Made by a program: the position numbers and the translations under genes
Notes under the pieces: model-generated
Told to the model about the DNA's origin: nothing
Seen by the model: only the letters and a program-made list of their open reading frames with translations
Database searches by the model: none
Shown here: positions 53,601 through 61,901 of the stretch, one piece after another
Layout: each line of letters starts with the position of its first letter
Numbering within the stretch: the stretch's first letter is position 1
Assembly: GCF_013113735.1 (NCBI RefSeq)
Contig: NZ_CP053346.1
Coordinates: 1,564,001 to 1,628,000, forward strand
Source: Sphingomonas sp. AP4-R1
Lineage (GTDB): Bacteria; Pseudomonadota; Alphaproteobacteria; Sphingomonadales; Sphingomonadaceae
Direction of reading: 5' to 3'
DNA length: 64,000 nt

Positions 53601-56600
53601 CGCCCACGCCCGCGACGGTGACCGAGACAAGGCTGCCCGCATTGGCGACGATCGTGCCGAACGCCGCGTCGGCCGAAATCTCCGCCGTGCCGCCCACACC
53701 GTTGCCGCCCGCAGCGCCCTGCACGCCGGGATCGGGCTGGAGGCCGTTGCCGCCGCGCCCGCCGGCGTCGGCCGTCACATTGCCCACGAAGATGCGCCCG
53801 GCACTGGTGGAGACGGCGTCGGCATTGGCGCCGGTGTTCGATCGTCCGATCAGCACCTGTCCGCCCGTTCCGGTGCCGCCCGCGCCAGCAGCGGACGCAC
53901 CGCCGAGGCCGGTGGCCTGCACCTGGCCGAAATCGGTGCCGACCGACAGATCGACCGTGCCGTTCATGCCGACGATCCACGCCTGCCCGCCCGTGCCCGC
54001 GCCGCCACTGGCGGTCAGGCTGCCGCCGCCGCTGCCATTGGCGCTGACGAGGAAGCCGGTCGATCCGGTGATCGTGCCGCCATTGGCGATCAGATACGCG
54101 CCGCCCAGCGTGGTGCCGATCGTCCGTCCGCCGAAGCCCGCCCCGCCGACCGAGCCGGTGCCGTCGGCGGCGAGATTGATCGTGCTGGTGCGGACCTGGC
54201 CGCCCTGCGTCGCCAGCAGGCGGACGAACCCGCCCGTGCCGGTGCCGCCGATGCCGGTGAGCGGGCTGCCGCCCCGGCCGCTGGCGGAGGCGGCGATACC
54301 GCCCGTCACGTCCAGCAGGCCGGTGACGGCGATGTCGATGCTGCCGCCGAAGCCGTCGCCGCCGGTGGCGTTGCTCAGCCCGAACACATTGCCGCCGATG
54401 CCGGCCGACGAGAGGCTGAGCCCGCTGCTCACCCGGATCGTGCCCGAGGCATCGACGAGGATCTGGCCGCCCGTGCCCGATCCCGCCTGTGCGGCGAGGC
54501 TCGATCGGCCGCTGATCGCATCGACCGCGCCGATGAAGCCGTTGGTGACGGTGAGCGTGCGTCCCGCCGCCGCGCGGAGCGTGATCGCGCCGCCGATGCT
54601 GGCGCCGGGGCCTGCGGGCGGATTGGAATTGAAGACGCTGGCGGCCTGACCGATCGCATAGACCGTCGCCGATCCGATCGTGATGTTGGCGCCGGTCGCC
54701 AGGATCTGCGCGGTGCCGCCCTGCATCGTCGTGGTCGCGGGATCGCTGCCGCCATGGCCGCCCGCGCTGGCGCCGACGATCAGATCGCCCGTGGTGATCG
54801 CGCCGGTGCCGGCGGACACTGTGAAATTGCCGCCGGTCGCCGCGCCGCCGATCCGCCCCTGATTCTGGAGCTGGCTGGCGTTGGCGTCGAGGCTCACCTG
54901 CAGGCCGGCCGTCGTGATCGATCCGCCGCCACCACCGACATCGGGATCGGGCTCGGTGCGGATGGCGACATTGCCGCCCACGGCGCTGTCGCCATCGCCG
55001 CTGCTGACCCCTCCGGTCGCGGTGGCGCTGATCCGGCTCAGGTCGCCCAGCGTGATCGATCCCACATTGGCGATGAGGGCGATCGTGCCGCCGGTGGCGA
55101 CGGTGCCGACACCCGTGCTGCTGCCGCCGCTGCGCGCACTGGCGCTGAGGACGGACGTCCCCGCCACGCCGAGATTGCCCGTCGAAGCCGTCAGCGTGAC
55201 CGAGCCCGCATTCGCCTGCCCGCCATTGGTGGCGGTGCCGTTCGCGAAGCCGGCATTGGCGTCGGCCGTCGCCGTCAGCGTGCCGGCGAGCTGCAGGCTG
55301 CTCCCGGCCTCGATGCGGATCGCGCTGCTCTGGGCATCGCCGCCATTGCCATTCTGCCCGTTGCCGCCCGTGGCGAGCGAGGAGAGGGTGACGGCACCGC
55401 CGATCGTGGCGCCCTGCGTGGTGCCGGTTTCGACCAGCGAGACGACGCTCGCTGCGGCCGCCCCGCCGGTGAGGCCATTGCCGCCGGTGGCGTTGGCGGA
55501 CATGTCGACCGTGCCCGAAATCGCGGTGGGAGCGGCCGCGCCGGATGAGGGCGCCAGCCTGACCTCGGCCAGCCCGCTTTGCGCGTCTCCGCCGGTGCCG
55601 GCGGGCGATGCGCCGCCGACAGCGTTGGAGCGGGCGATGATCGATCCGACCTGCACCGGGCCGCTGCTCTGCAGAAGCAGCGACGCGTTGACCGCGCGGC
55701 CAAAGCCCCCGGTTGCGCCCGCGCCCAGCCCTGCGCCGCCGGTGCCGTTCGCGAACGCGCCGAGCCGGGCGGCGGATACCGCCGCATCGCCGAAGACGCT
55801 GATGATCGCGCTGCCGATGCCAGATATGCCACCCCCCGCAAGGCCCGCTCCGCCCGATCCGGTGCCCGCCGTTACCGATCCGCCGATCGCCTGATTGCCG
55901 ACGACGACGCCGGGCACCAGACTGGCATTGCCGGTCGATCGCGTCGCCGTCAGCGATCCGCCGCTCACGCGCAGCACGGCCTGCCCGCTCAGCGCGTCGC
56001 CGGCATTGCCGGTGCCGCCCGTCTTGTCGCCGCCCATCGCGTCGGCGCTGAGCGACAGCAGCGAGAAATCGAGGATGCCGGTCGTATCGACGGTGATCCT
56101 GCCGCCCGTGCCGGTGCCGCCCGTGCCGCCGCCCGCCGATGTGCCGCCATAGCCGAAGGTGCTGAGGAAGCCGAAGTCGGAGGTCAGCTGCGCGCCCGAT
56201 CCGATGTTGACCGTAACGGTGCCGCCGGTGGCGTTGCCACCCGCCGAGGCGGCTCCCGATCCGCCATTGCCGCCGCGCGCGGTCGCGGTGATGCTGAGCC
56301 CACCCGGCGCGGTGAAACTGGTGACCGGGCCGCTGGTCGCCAGCATGGTAAGGCTCGCCGTGCCTGCCGTGGCATCGTACCCCGATCCCGTCGCGACGAG
56401 CGCATTGCTGCCCTGCGCGTCGGCGGAGATCTGCGCCTGCGTCGTCGCGGAGACGATGCCGCCCGGCCGCACCGTCAGGCTCGCCGTGCCGCCTGTTCCC
56501 GCTCCGCCGCTCGCCGAACCTGCGGCGGTAACGAAAAGACTTTGGCTGAGCTGCAGCTGTCCGTTCGCGATATCCGCCGTGGCCTGCCCGCCCGTGCCGG

Positions 56601-58218
56601 TCGCACCGGTGCCGACGCCCGTGGCGTCCACCGTCAGATTCTGCGCCGTGACTGATCCGCCGTTGATCAGAAGCTGGGACGTGCCGCCCTGGCTGGCCTG
56701 GCCGGACGTGCCGCTGCCGGGCGTCGTCACGTTGATATATTGCTGGGCGGAGATCGTGCCGCCGCCAGTGGCGCTGATGACGGCGCTGCCGCCGGTGCTG
56801 AAATTGAACGCCAGCGGATCATAGCCGATCCCCGTCGGCGCACCGGCCTTGATCGTGGCGTAGGAGCCGAGCGTGATCGCGCCGCCCGCGCCCGCCGAAA
56901 GCAGGGAGGAGCCGGGCACGTTGGGCCCGAACGAATCCATCGTCAGCGCGCCGGCGATCGCGATCGTGCCGTTGGTGGCGATGAGCGTCGTGCTCGTGCC
57001 GCCGAGCAGCGAGAGGTCGCTCGCGAAGGCGATCGGGCTGGTCAGGCCGGAGAAGCTCGAGAAATTGGCGACGTCGATCGCGTTGCTGGCGCGGGCCGCC
57101 ACGGGGGCGTTGAAGCGCCCGCCCGTGGCCGGCGCGGGCGTGATCGCGCTGCCCTCGATGCTGATATTGCCGCCCGCGATGACGGGTATGCCCTGTATCT
57201 GCCCCTGCGTTGCGCCCGACGGATCGATCTGGAGATTGCCACCGGACACCAGATAGATGCCGCCGTTCGAGATCGTCACGCCATTGGCCACGTCGAAGCC
57301 GAAATAGCCGTCCGGCGCCACGATCATCGAGACCGCGTTGTTCTTCGGCACGGCCACGGCATAAATGCCGCGCTGGTTGGTGGCGGCGCCGGTCTTGTCG
57401 AGTTTGATCGTGCCGCGCAGCTCGACCGGAAAGCCGTCCGCGTCGGCGCCGGTGGTGACGCTGATGTCGAACAGGCCCTGATTGAACGTGAGGGTCGCAT
57501 TCTCGGCCGCGACGAAGGCGGCCGCGCCGTTCACGGTGATCGTGCCGCGCGTGAACACCTTGGGTGCTACGAGCGCGACGTAGCTGTTCTCGTTGATCGC
57601 GTTGATCGTCGCCTGCGAGAGGACGCTGACCACGCCGTTCGGATTGGTGGAGGTCAGGTTGAAGGTGTTCGATCCGAGGCTGCCGGTGGGATCGGCGGTG
57701 GTGAGCAGCAGGCTGCCCACGTTGAAGGCAGATCCGTCGCCGAGGATGATGCCGCCGGGGCTGTAGAACCATACCGAGCCGCCGGTCGTCATGTTGCCGG
57801 CGCCATCGACCAGCTGGCTCGTGACGCGGCCGTTGAACGCGACCGGCCGGGTGGGATCGGCGGGGACGATCCGGTTGAGAATGGTGAAGTTCGGCCCGCC
57901 GGGGGCGCTCCGATAAAAGACGTCGGTATTGGCGTTCTGGAAATTGATCGGGTTGTTGACGCCGCCGCCGGTCGCCGCGTCGCTCGGCGTGAAGTTCAGC
58001 ACGGCCGTGGGCGTGCTGACCGTGTAGATGTCCGTATTGGGCGTATTATAGTCGGCCGTCACGCCGCCGCTGATCAAGGTAGGCGCGGGCGACACATACG
58101 AATTGGGCGAGGTCGCCTGCCCATAAACCGGCCCGGCCAGCGCGGTGGCCAGCGCCAGCGTGGAGGCCGCGAGGGGGAGGCCGCGGGGCGAGCGGCGCCG
58201 GATCGGGGCAGCGGACAT
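50650..58218 (-). CDS. giant TpsA passenger (filamentous-haemagglutinin-like adhesin)
   Basis: This 2,522-residue protein has an N-terminal signal (RRRSPRGLPLAASTLALATA). A TPS/haemagglutinin-activity domain (about residues 60-290) follows with the family stretches TILNRIVPADPTRPVAFNGR, GSVWFYSPGGIILGDGSAFN and VGSLLLTT. The rest is beta-helix-like, rich in Gly, Thr, Ser and Ala, with many GGTGTGG-type turns roughly between residues 550 and 1750 and a different repeat style after that. Only two cysteines are seen, at about 2411 and 2417 (NGCPIIGGCL), followed by a Pro-rich linker and a charged tail ending KAEREKAR. It is secreted by the upstream TpsB; the stop overlaps the CHAT gene start. 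Contact-dependent-inhibition toxin motifs such as VENN are absent. The ATG overlaps the tpsB stop by one base. Confidence 0.9.
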   Translation of the reverse strand: MSAAPIRRRSPRGLPLAASTLALATALAGPVYGQATSPNSYVSPAPTLISGGVTADYNTPNTDIYTVSTPTAVLNFTPSDAATGGGVNNPINFQNANTDVFYRSAPGGPNFTILNRIVPADPTRPVAFNGRVTSQLVDGAGNMTTGGSVWFYSPGGIILGDGSAFNVGSLLLTTADPTGSLGSNTFNLTSTNPNGVVSVLSQATINAINENSYVALVAPKVFTRGTITVNGAAAFVAAENATLTFNQGLFDISVTTGADADGFPVELRGTIKLDKTGAATNQRGIYAVAVPKNNAVSMIVAPDGYFGFDVANGVTISNGGIYLVSGGNLQIDPSGATQGQIQGIPVIAGGNISIEGSAITPAPATGGRFNAPVAARASNAIDVANFSSFSGLTSPIAFASDLSLLGGTSTTLIATNGTIAIAGALTMDSFGPNVPGSSLLSAGAGGAITLGSYATIKAGAPTGIGYDPLAFNFSTGGSAVISATGGGTISAQQYINVTTPGSGTSGQASQGGTSQLLINGGSVTAQNLTVDATGVGTGATGTGGQATADIANGQLQLSQSLFVTAAGSASGGAGTGGTASLTVRPGGIVSATTQAQISADAQGSNALVATGSGYDATAGTASLTMLATSGPVTSFTAPGGLSITATARGGNGGSGAASAGGNATGGTVTVNIGSGAQLTSDFGFLSTFGYGGTSAGGGTGGTGTGGRITVDTTGILDFSLLSLSADAMGGDKTGGTGNAGDALSGQAVLRVSGGSLTATRSTGNASLVPGVVVGNQAIGGSVTAGTGSGGAGLAGGGISGIGSAIISVFGDAAVSAARLGAFANGTGGAGLGAGATGGFGRAVNASLLLQSSGPVQVGSIIARSNAVGGASPAGTGGDAQSGLAEVRLAPSSGAAAPTAISGTVDMSANATGGNGLTGGAAAASVVSLVETGTTQGATIGGAVTLSSLATGGNGQNGNGGDAQSSAIRIEAGSSLQLAGTLTATADANAGFANGTATNGGQANAGSVTLTASTGNLGVAGTSVLSASARSGGSSTGVGTVATGGTIALIANVGSITLGDLSRISATATGGVSSGDGDSAVGGNVAIRTEPDPDVGGGGGSITTAGLQVSLDANASQLQNQGRIGGAATGGNFTVSAGTGAITTGDLIVGASAGGHGGSDPATTTMQGGTAQILATGANITIGSATVYAIGQAASVFNSNPPAGPGASIGGAITLRAAAGRTLTVTNGFIGAVDAISGRSSLAAQAGSGTGGQILVDASGTIRVSSGLSLSSAGIGGNVFGLSNATGGDGFGGSIDIAVTGLLDVTGGIAASASGRGGSPLTGIGGTGTGGFVRLLATQGGQVRTSTINLAADGTGSVGGAGFGGRTIGTTLGGAYLIANGGTITGSTGFLVSANGSGGGSLTASGGAGTGGQAWIVGMNGTVDLSVGTDFGQVQATGLGGASAAGAGGTGTGGQVLIGRSNTGANADAVSTSAGRIFVGNVTADAGGRGGNGLQPDPGVQGAAGGNGVGGTAEISADAAFGTIVANAGSLVSVTVAGVGGSGAFGGDPLPSGAAGAGGNGGTGTGGTAFIGTTDPGGTAPTTGSATFGNAIFDVSGSGGSGGGGNVVAGSGGAGRGGSLTFASTGAPVTAANVTIFASGAGASGGLINAGGTGAAGDGTGGVATVGVAARANGGSRGALTQTGSFSIDTSAISNGGATVAGTSSFTVASGDATVGDLLVSNAGTTPSATVSRIGATDGILTASSLTVQAIGDYALTTGAGGGIRIGTGLLQATGTLTFGDGSTPSNVPGAIGVTNDLTVIVGGDYLLGGALGAGGAYSVTAGGRIATLAASGGTGVAFAAANGISTGAVTSGAGSIALVTRAGSIATGALQAARSVALLAPQSISTGAITTGTNAGDVAFLSNLSATQSQPVAGLVGPSGSINPAFDYTTLATAIPQRLAGTATIAGAVRTGALRVAATGGVTSGAITANSVLIDGGTTIATGDVTTPNALTLQADGAVTTGALTSGGDILAVSRTAQLTTGNVQAGGNAALLAKTGITTGAISARRTNGGYVLLADAANAGAIDITATGTAIAGPVSVGGPVSAAILRTTTSGTASFAGAIDVAQFARLTAADISLAAATIGPDLAFSSGNLRLGANGSIGNAATQTVAFTVTGTGPAFLGGTGDGNGYTLDAGELSRVRASNVSFNGGPALTVRDATVSGTGAGASANITGASGALTLTSSGTISITGNLRFNDAGAGQSLILNAGTVRLFSDTGSIGVFAGTTLGGRLAIGANRIEAGTTQLLNGTTSFAGPLSAATTAAIGAAAGQPRAEGVIQAGRIELAATDGVIIQNTGSAALAAGFTAGTGGLAITNRGGTQATGGFNVLVYGRIQNAAGFATNNDTLPAVSFASGQASGTAGFSTQSVVNGCPIIGGCLVTPPPTTVITPPPVAAIVRDVIDGTLIAFSRDTVFLPSFDEPVTIDLSLLNTPAIVTDPVASAGNPILWESMTTLQKTARSGPATGKKQIDEDARRKAEREKAR

Positions 58219-59966
58219 CAGCGGTCCTTCCACGGAAAGAGCCGGGTGGTGAGCGACATCAGGATGCGCGTGTCGCCGCGCTCGGTCTGCAGCCCGGCGC
58301 GCTTGGTGGGCACCGCCACCGTAAGGTCGAGCCGCACGCGGCTGGCGAAGCTGGTCCGCACGCCCGCGCCCAGCGACGTCAGGCTCTGCGGATCGCCCGC
58401 CACGTGCCGGTTCCACACCCACGCCGAATCCACGAACACGAACGGCTGCAGCACCAGATTGAGATTGGTGAAGGGCACGATCCGGTTCAGGCGCAGCTCG
58501 CCCGTGAAGCCCGCGCCGCTGTCGCCGATGATCGTGCCGGGATCATAGCCGCGCCCGATCGTATAGGTGCCGGCCGAATATTCCTCGAAGCTCAGCAGCG
58601 GATTGAACGCAACTTGCACGCGCGGCGCGATCGAGGCGGTGATCTGCGGCGTCAGCGCCGCTTCGGCATAGCCCGAGGCGCGCAGCAATGTGGCTTCCGC
58701 ATCGCCATCCGATCGGCTGGGGCCGACGCGGCCGGGCACGGAGGTGCCGTCGGTCGCGTCGAAAATGCCGAGGCCGTGGCGCAGCTCCAGCGAGTAAGAG
58801 GCACGCCAGCGGGTGAGCTTCCCCTCGCGCACGTCGGCCGTGTCGCCGTCGATGCGCGCATAGGCCACGCGCAGATGATCGCGCGTCAGCAACGTGCCCG
58901 CGAAGCGCACGTCCTGATCGACATAGTCGAAGCCGATGGAGCCGCGCAGGTTCGCGCGCTGGCTGCGCAGGAAGGGATAGCTGGCCTCGCCCGTGGCGAA
59001 GAGCGTCTCGGCGCGCAGATTGCCGTTCAGGCCGACATCCGGCTTCGTCCACGCATAGGTGAAGCGGCCCGCGAAGGTGAGGCCTTCCGGCCCGACGCGG
59101 AAATCGTGCGCGAGCTGCAGGATGTGCTGCTCGTCATAATCGGAGGTGGAATAGAAGCCGATCGTCGTGCGGTCGCCGAGGCCGGTCAGGCCATAGAGGC
59201 GGCCGGTGAGCTGGCCGCCGAAACGCCCGGTGCTCTTGGCGGCGAAATTCTGGATGTTGAGATCCGCCTCGAACGGCGTGCGCGTGACGATCACGTCGCC
59301 CAGCAATTCGCCGGGCTTCGCGCCGGTCGGGCGCAGCACGAGGCGCACGTCATAGCCCGGCATGTCGCGCGCGAGCAGCAGGTAACGCTCGGCGGTGAAG
59401 CGGTTGAAGACGGGATCGTCGGTCAGCTTGTTGAGATAGGAGGCGATCAGCCGCTCGTTGCGGCCGGCATCGCCGCGCACGCGCACCGCCGTGAGCTTCG
59501 CGTACAGCACCTCGAACGTGACGCTGCCATTCTCGATCTTCTGCGTCGGCACCTGCACGGCGGCGAGATAGCCCTGCCGGCGCAGATAGGTGCCGACCGC
59601 GTCGCGTATCTCGCAGATCGTGCTGACGGGCCGATCGGCGCCCAGATAGCTTTGATAGACGGGCAGCAGATCGGCCGGATCGACCGGCCCCAGATTATGG
59701 AAGGCCGCGCCCGTGATCGTGACGCGGATATCCTTGTAGGCGGGATCGTCGAGCGGGCAGGGCGCGCGCTCGATATCGCCTTCCACCTTCAGCTTCGGCG
59801 CGCTCTGGACGGGCGCGGTCGTGCCGGGGCGGGTGACCTCCTCGCGCGTCGGCAGGCCGCCATTGGCCAGCGCGGAGGGCGGCGGCGCCACGCGCTGCGC
59901 CCCTGCCATCTGCGCCGTGCCGGCCCCCGCCAGCAGCGCGCACATCATGCCCCCCCGCCATCTCAT
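58218..59966 (-). CDS. TpsB outer-membrane transporter (ShlB/FhaC/HecB family)
   Basis: This 582-residue Omp85-type transporter exports the adjacent TpsA across the outer membrane. After a signal peptide and a Pro-rich linker come two POTRA-like domains (about 75-235; KDIRVTITGAAFHNLG, TEVQV-type VTFEVLYAKLTAVRVRGDAG). A 16-stranded barrel follows, with the conserved GRGYDPGTIIGDSG (the RGY/F motif of loop 6) and a C-terminal strand RILMSLTTRLFPWKDR. ATG 59966 gives a basic N-terminus; ATGs at 59948/59945 are closer to a GGGGGGG tract and are possible alternatives. It is the first gene of the tpsB-tpsA-CHAT run. Confidence 0.93.
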   Translation of the reverse strand: MRWRGGMMCALLAGAGTAQMAGAQRVAPPPSALANGGLPTREEVTRPGTTAPVQSAPKLKVEGDIERAPCPLDDPAYKDIRVTITGAAFHNLGPVDPADLLPVYQSYLGADRPVSTICEIRDAVGTYLRRQGYLAAVQVPTQKIENGSVTFEVLYAKLTAVRVRGDAGRNERLIASYLNKLTDDPVFNRFTAERYLLLARDMPGYDVRLVLRPTGAKPGELLGDVIVTRTPFEADLNIQNFAAKSTGRFGGQLTGRLYGLTGLGDRTTIGFYSTSDYDEQHILQLAHDFRVGPEGLTFAGRFTYAWTKPDVGLNGNLRAETLFATGEASYPFLRSQRANLRGSIGFDYVDQDVRFAGTLLTRDHLRVAYARIDGDTADVREGKLTRWRASYSLELRHGLGIFDATDGTSVPGRVGPSRSDGDAEATLLRASGYAEAALTPQITASIAPRVQVAFNPLLSFEEYSAGTYTIGRGYDPGTIIGDSGAGFTGELRLNRIVPFTNLNLVLQPFVFVDSAWVWNRHVAGDPQSLTSLGAGVRTSFASRVRLDLTVAVPTKRAGLQTERGDTRILMSLTTRLFPWKDR

Positions 59967-60153
59967 GGCCGACGCGACGCCCCCCTACGATACCCCCAGC
60001 GCCGTGCACGGACTCTCAACGAATCCGGTTCGGCCCTAACGACTCGGTGGTCGGCCTTTTGGACTGAAATGTCCATACCGTAAGTGGCTGAAAATCGCCG
60101 TGGTATGGCTTCGGGGTGTTCGGTCGCAGAGGCCTGCTCGTGCGCCCCATGAC

Positions 60154-60248
60154 CTCCGTTCGCACTGAGCCTGTCGAAGTGTCGTCCTTCTTTCCGTCCG
60201 CGTCAGGGAGAAGAAAGACGGTGCTTCGACAGGCTCAGTACGCGCGGG
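60154..60248. repeat. dispersed inverted repeat (ACTGAGCCTGTCGAAG type)
   Basis: CTCCGTTCGCACTGAGCCTG TCGAAG on the left and CTTCGACAGGCTCAGTACG on the right frame a ~45-base loop. It belongs to the same family as the copies at 11066 and 14351. It lies between the phoD stop and the leader of tpsB, in a ~300-base gap that shows no gene; the remainder (59967-60153) holds the tpsB upstream region without a clear promoter. Confidence 0.8.
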
Positions 60249-60266
60249 AAAGGAGAGCGAGTGTGG

Positions 60267-61901
60267 CTACGAAATCCGCTTCAGGCGGACGCCGTCGGCC
60301 TTCGTTTCGTAGCGGGCGATCCGGTCCGCCTTGTAGGGCTTGGCCAGGATCGGCACCGCGACATAATCGGCCTGTGCCGCCTCGCGGGCGAGCGTCAGGC
60401 GGATATAGCCCTTGGCGCTCTGGTCGCAGAAGACGACCTCCTCGCCGGCTTTCTCCAGCATCGGCCCGAGCGGGACGCCCGGCAGGCTGTCGCCCACCGA
60501 CGGGCTCGTGATCGAGGAGACGCCGAACTCGGCCGCGACGAGCGTACCCTTGTCGTCGAACAGATCGTTCGCCCAGAAAGCGTGGCTGTCGCCCGACAGG
60601 ACGATCGGGCGCGACCCGGCGGCGCGGAAGCTGGCATAGAGCCGCTCGCGCGCGGCGGGATAGCCGTCCCAGCTGTCCAGATTATAGGGCAGGCCCGCGC
60701 GGAAGCCCGCATCCGCCACGCGCACCTGCGCCGCGATCGGGGCAGGCAGGCTGTCGATGACCTCCTTCGCCACGGTCGGCCCCGGCACGCGCGCCATCAC
60801 CACCTGATTGCCCAGCACCTGCCACGGCTTGCCCGCCGCGACGGACGCTTTCATCTCGCGCTCCAGCCATTCCCGCTGTGTCTGCCCGAGCATCTCGCGC
60901 TCGGGCCGGGCGCGCTCGACCAGAGCCGCCTTGATCGAGGCGGCGTCGACCGGCTTGCTGACCTCGTCCGCCTGCTGGCTGCGCGCGAGCAGGCGCGTCT
61001 CCACCATCAGCAACGTGGCGAGATCGCCGAACTGGAAATCGCGGTTGATCGCTTCCCATGGCTGGCCCGGAATCGGATCGCGGATCGGCATCCATTCGAA
61101 ATAGGCCTGCATCGCGGCGGCCTTGCGCTTGTCCCAGTCGCCTTCGGTGGCGGGCTGGTGGTTCACCGCGCCGTGGACCCAGCTGTTGTCCGCGGTCTCG
61201 TGATCGTCCCACACGCAGATCCACGCGGCGCGGGCATGCGCGGCCTGCAGATCGGCGTCGCTCTTGTAGGAGGCGTGACGCAGACGGTAATCGGCGAGGG
61301 TCACGATCTCGTGCGCGGGCTCCACGATGCGGTTGAGCTTGCGCGCATTGGCGCCGCCATAATCCAGCGCCTCATATTCGTAGATATAGTCGCCGAGGAA
61401 CAGCACCGCGTCGAGCTTCGGCTCCTGCGCGATCGTCTCGTAAGCGTTGAACAGGCCGTTGCCGTACAGCTGGCAATTGGCGACCGCGAAGACGAGCTGG
61501 TCGAGCTTGCCTTCGGGCAGCGTACGGAAGCGACCGACCGGAGATTTCACCCCCGCCGCCTCGAACCAATAGACATAGTCCTGGCCGGCCTTGAGCGTCT
61601 TCGGCTCGACCTTGACGGTGAAGTCGCGGGCGGGGCGGGCCTGCGTGGCGCCGCTCTCGATCGGCTGCGCACCGGCGTTTTCGGCGACATGCCAGCTGAC
61701 GTCGACGGGCGTGGACCCCTGCGTCGTCACGCGCGTCCACAGGATCGCGCCGCGCGGGGTCGGATCGCCGCTGGCCACGCCGTGGGCGAAGCGGACGCCG
61801 CCCTTCGGCGCCGCCTGCGCGCCCGTCGCGGGCAAAGCGGCCGCCGCGCCCGAGGCGATCAGGCCGAGTGCGGCGCGGCGATCGATCGTGAACTGGCTCA
61901 C
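60267..61901 (-). CDS. phoD: PhoD-family alkaline phosphatase/phosphodiesterase
   Basis: This 544-residue Tat-exported metallo-phosphoesterase has the signal TIDRRAALGLIASGAAAALP. The PhoD N-terminal Ig-like domain follows, with FAHGVASGDPTPRGAILWTR. The catalytic domain has metal ligands in FLGDYIYEYEALDYG, CVWDDHETADNSW (the DDH motif) and VLSGDSHAFWAND. PhoD releases phosphate from mono- and diesters such as teichoic acids or nucleic acid, and uses Fe3+/Ca2+. Its start overlaps the stop of the upstream TonB receptor (ATGA), so uptake and phosphate release may be coupled. The length is normal. Confidence 0.94.
   Translation of the reverse strand: MSQFTIDRRAALGLIASGAAAALPATGAQAAPKGGVRFAHGVASGDPTPRGAILWTRVTTQGSTPVDVSWHVAENAGAQPIESGATQARPARDFTVKVEPKTLKAGQDYVYWFEAAGVKSPVGRFRTLPEGKLDQLVFAVANCQLYGNGLFNAYETIAQEPKLDAVLFLGDYIYEYEALDYGGANARKLNRIVEPAHEIVTLADYRLRHASYKSDADLQAAHARAAWICVWDDHETADNSWVHGAVNHQPATEGDWDKRKAAAMQAYFEWMPIRDPIPGQPWEAINRDFQFGDLATLLMVETRLLARSQQADEVSKPVDAASIKAALVERARPEREMLGQTQREWLEREMKASVAAGKPWQVLGNQVVMARVPGPTVAKEVIDSLPAPIAAQVRVADAGFRAGLPYNLDSWDGYPAARERLYASFRAAGSRPIVLSGDSHAFWANDLFDDKGTLVAAEFGVSSITSPSVGDSLPGVPLGPMLEKAGEEVVFCDQSAKGYIRLTLAREAAQADYVAVPILAKPYKADRIARYETKADGVRLKRIS

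Noticed and set aside
53300-56600. Repetitive G/C-rich stretches resembling tandem repeats or a CRISPR-like array
   Set aside because: The repeats are in frame, degenerate and encode GGTGTGG turns of TpsA; there are no regular spacers or cas genes.
52982-58548. Long open frames on the plus strand opposite TpsA (for example 52982-54649 and 56740-58548)
   Set aside because: They are antisense shadows of a Gly/Thr/Ala-rich gene in high-GC DNA. Their products are Pro/Ala or Arg/Gly-rich with no domains, whereas the minus strand has a signal peptide, a haemagglutinin-activity domain and a tpsB partner.
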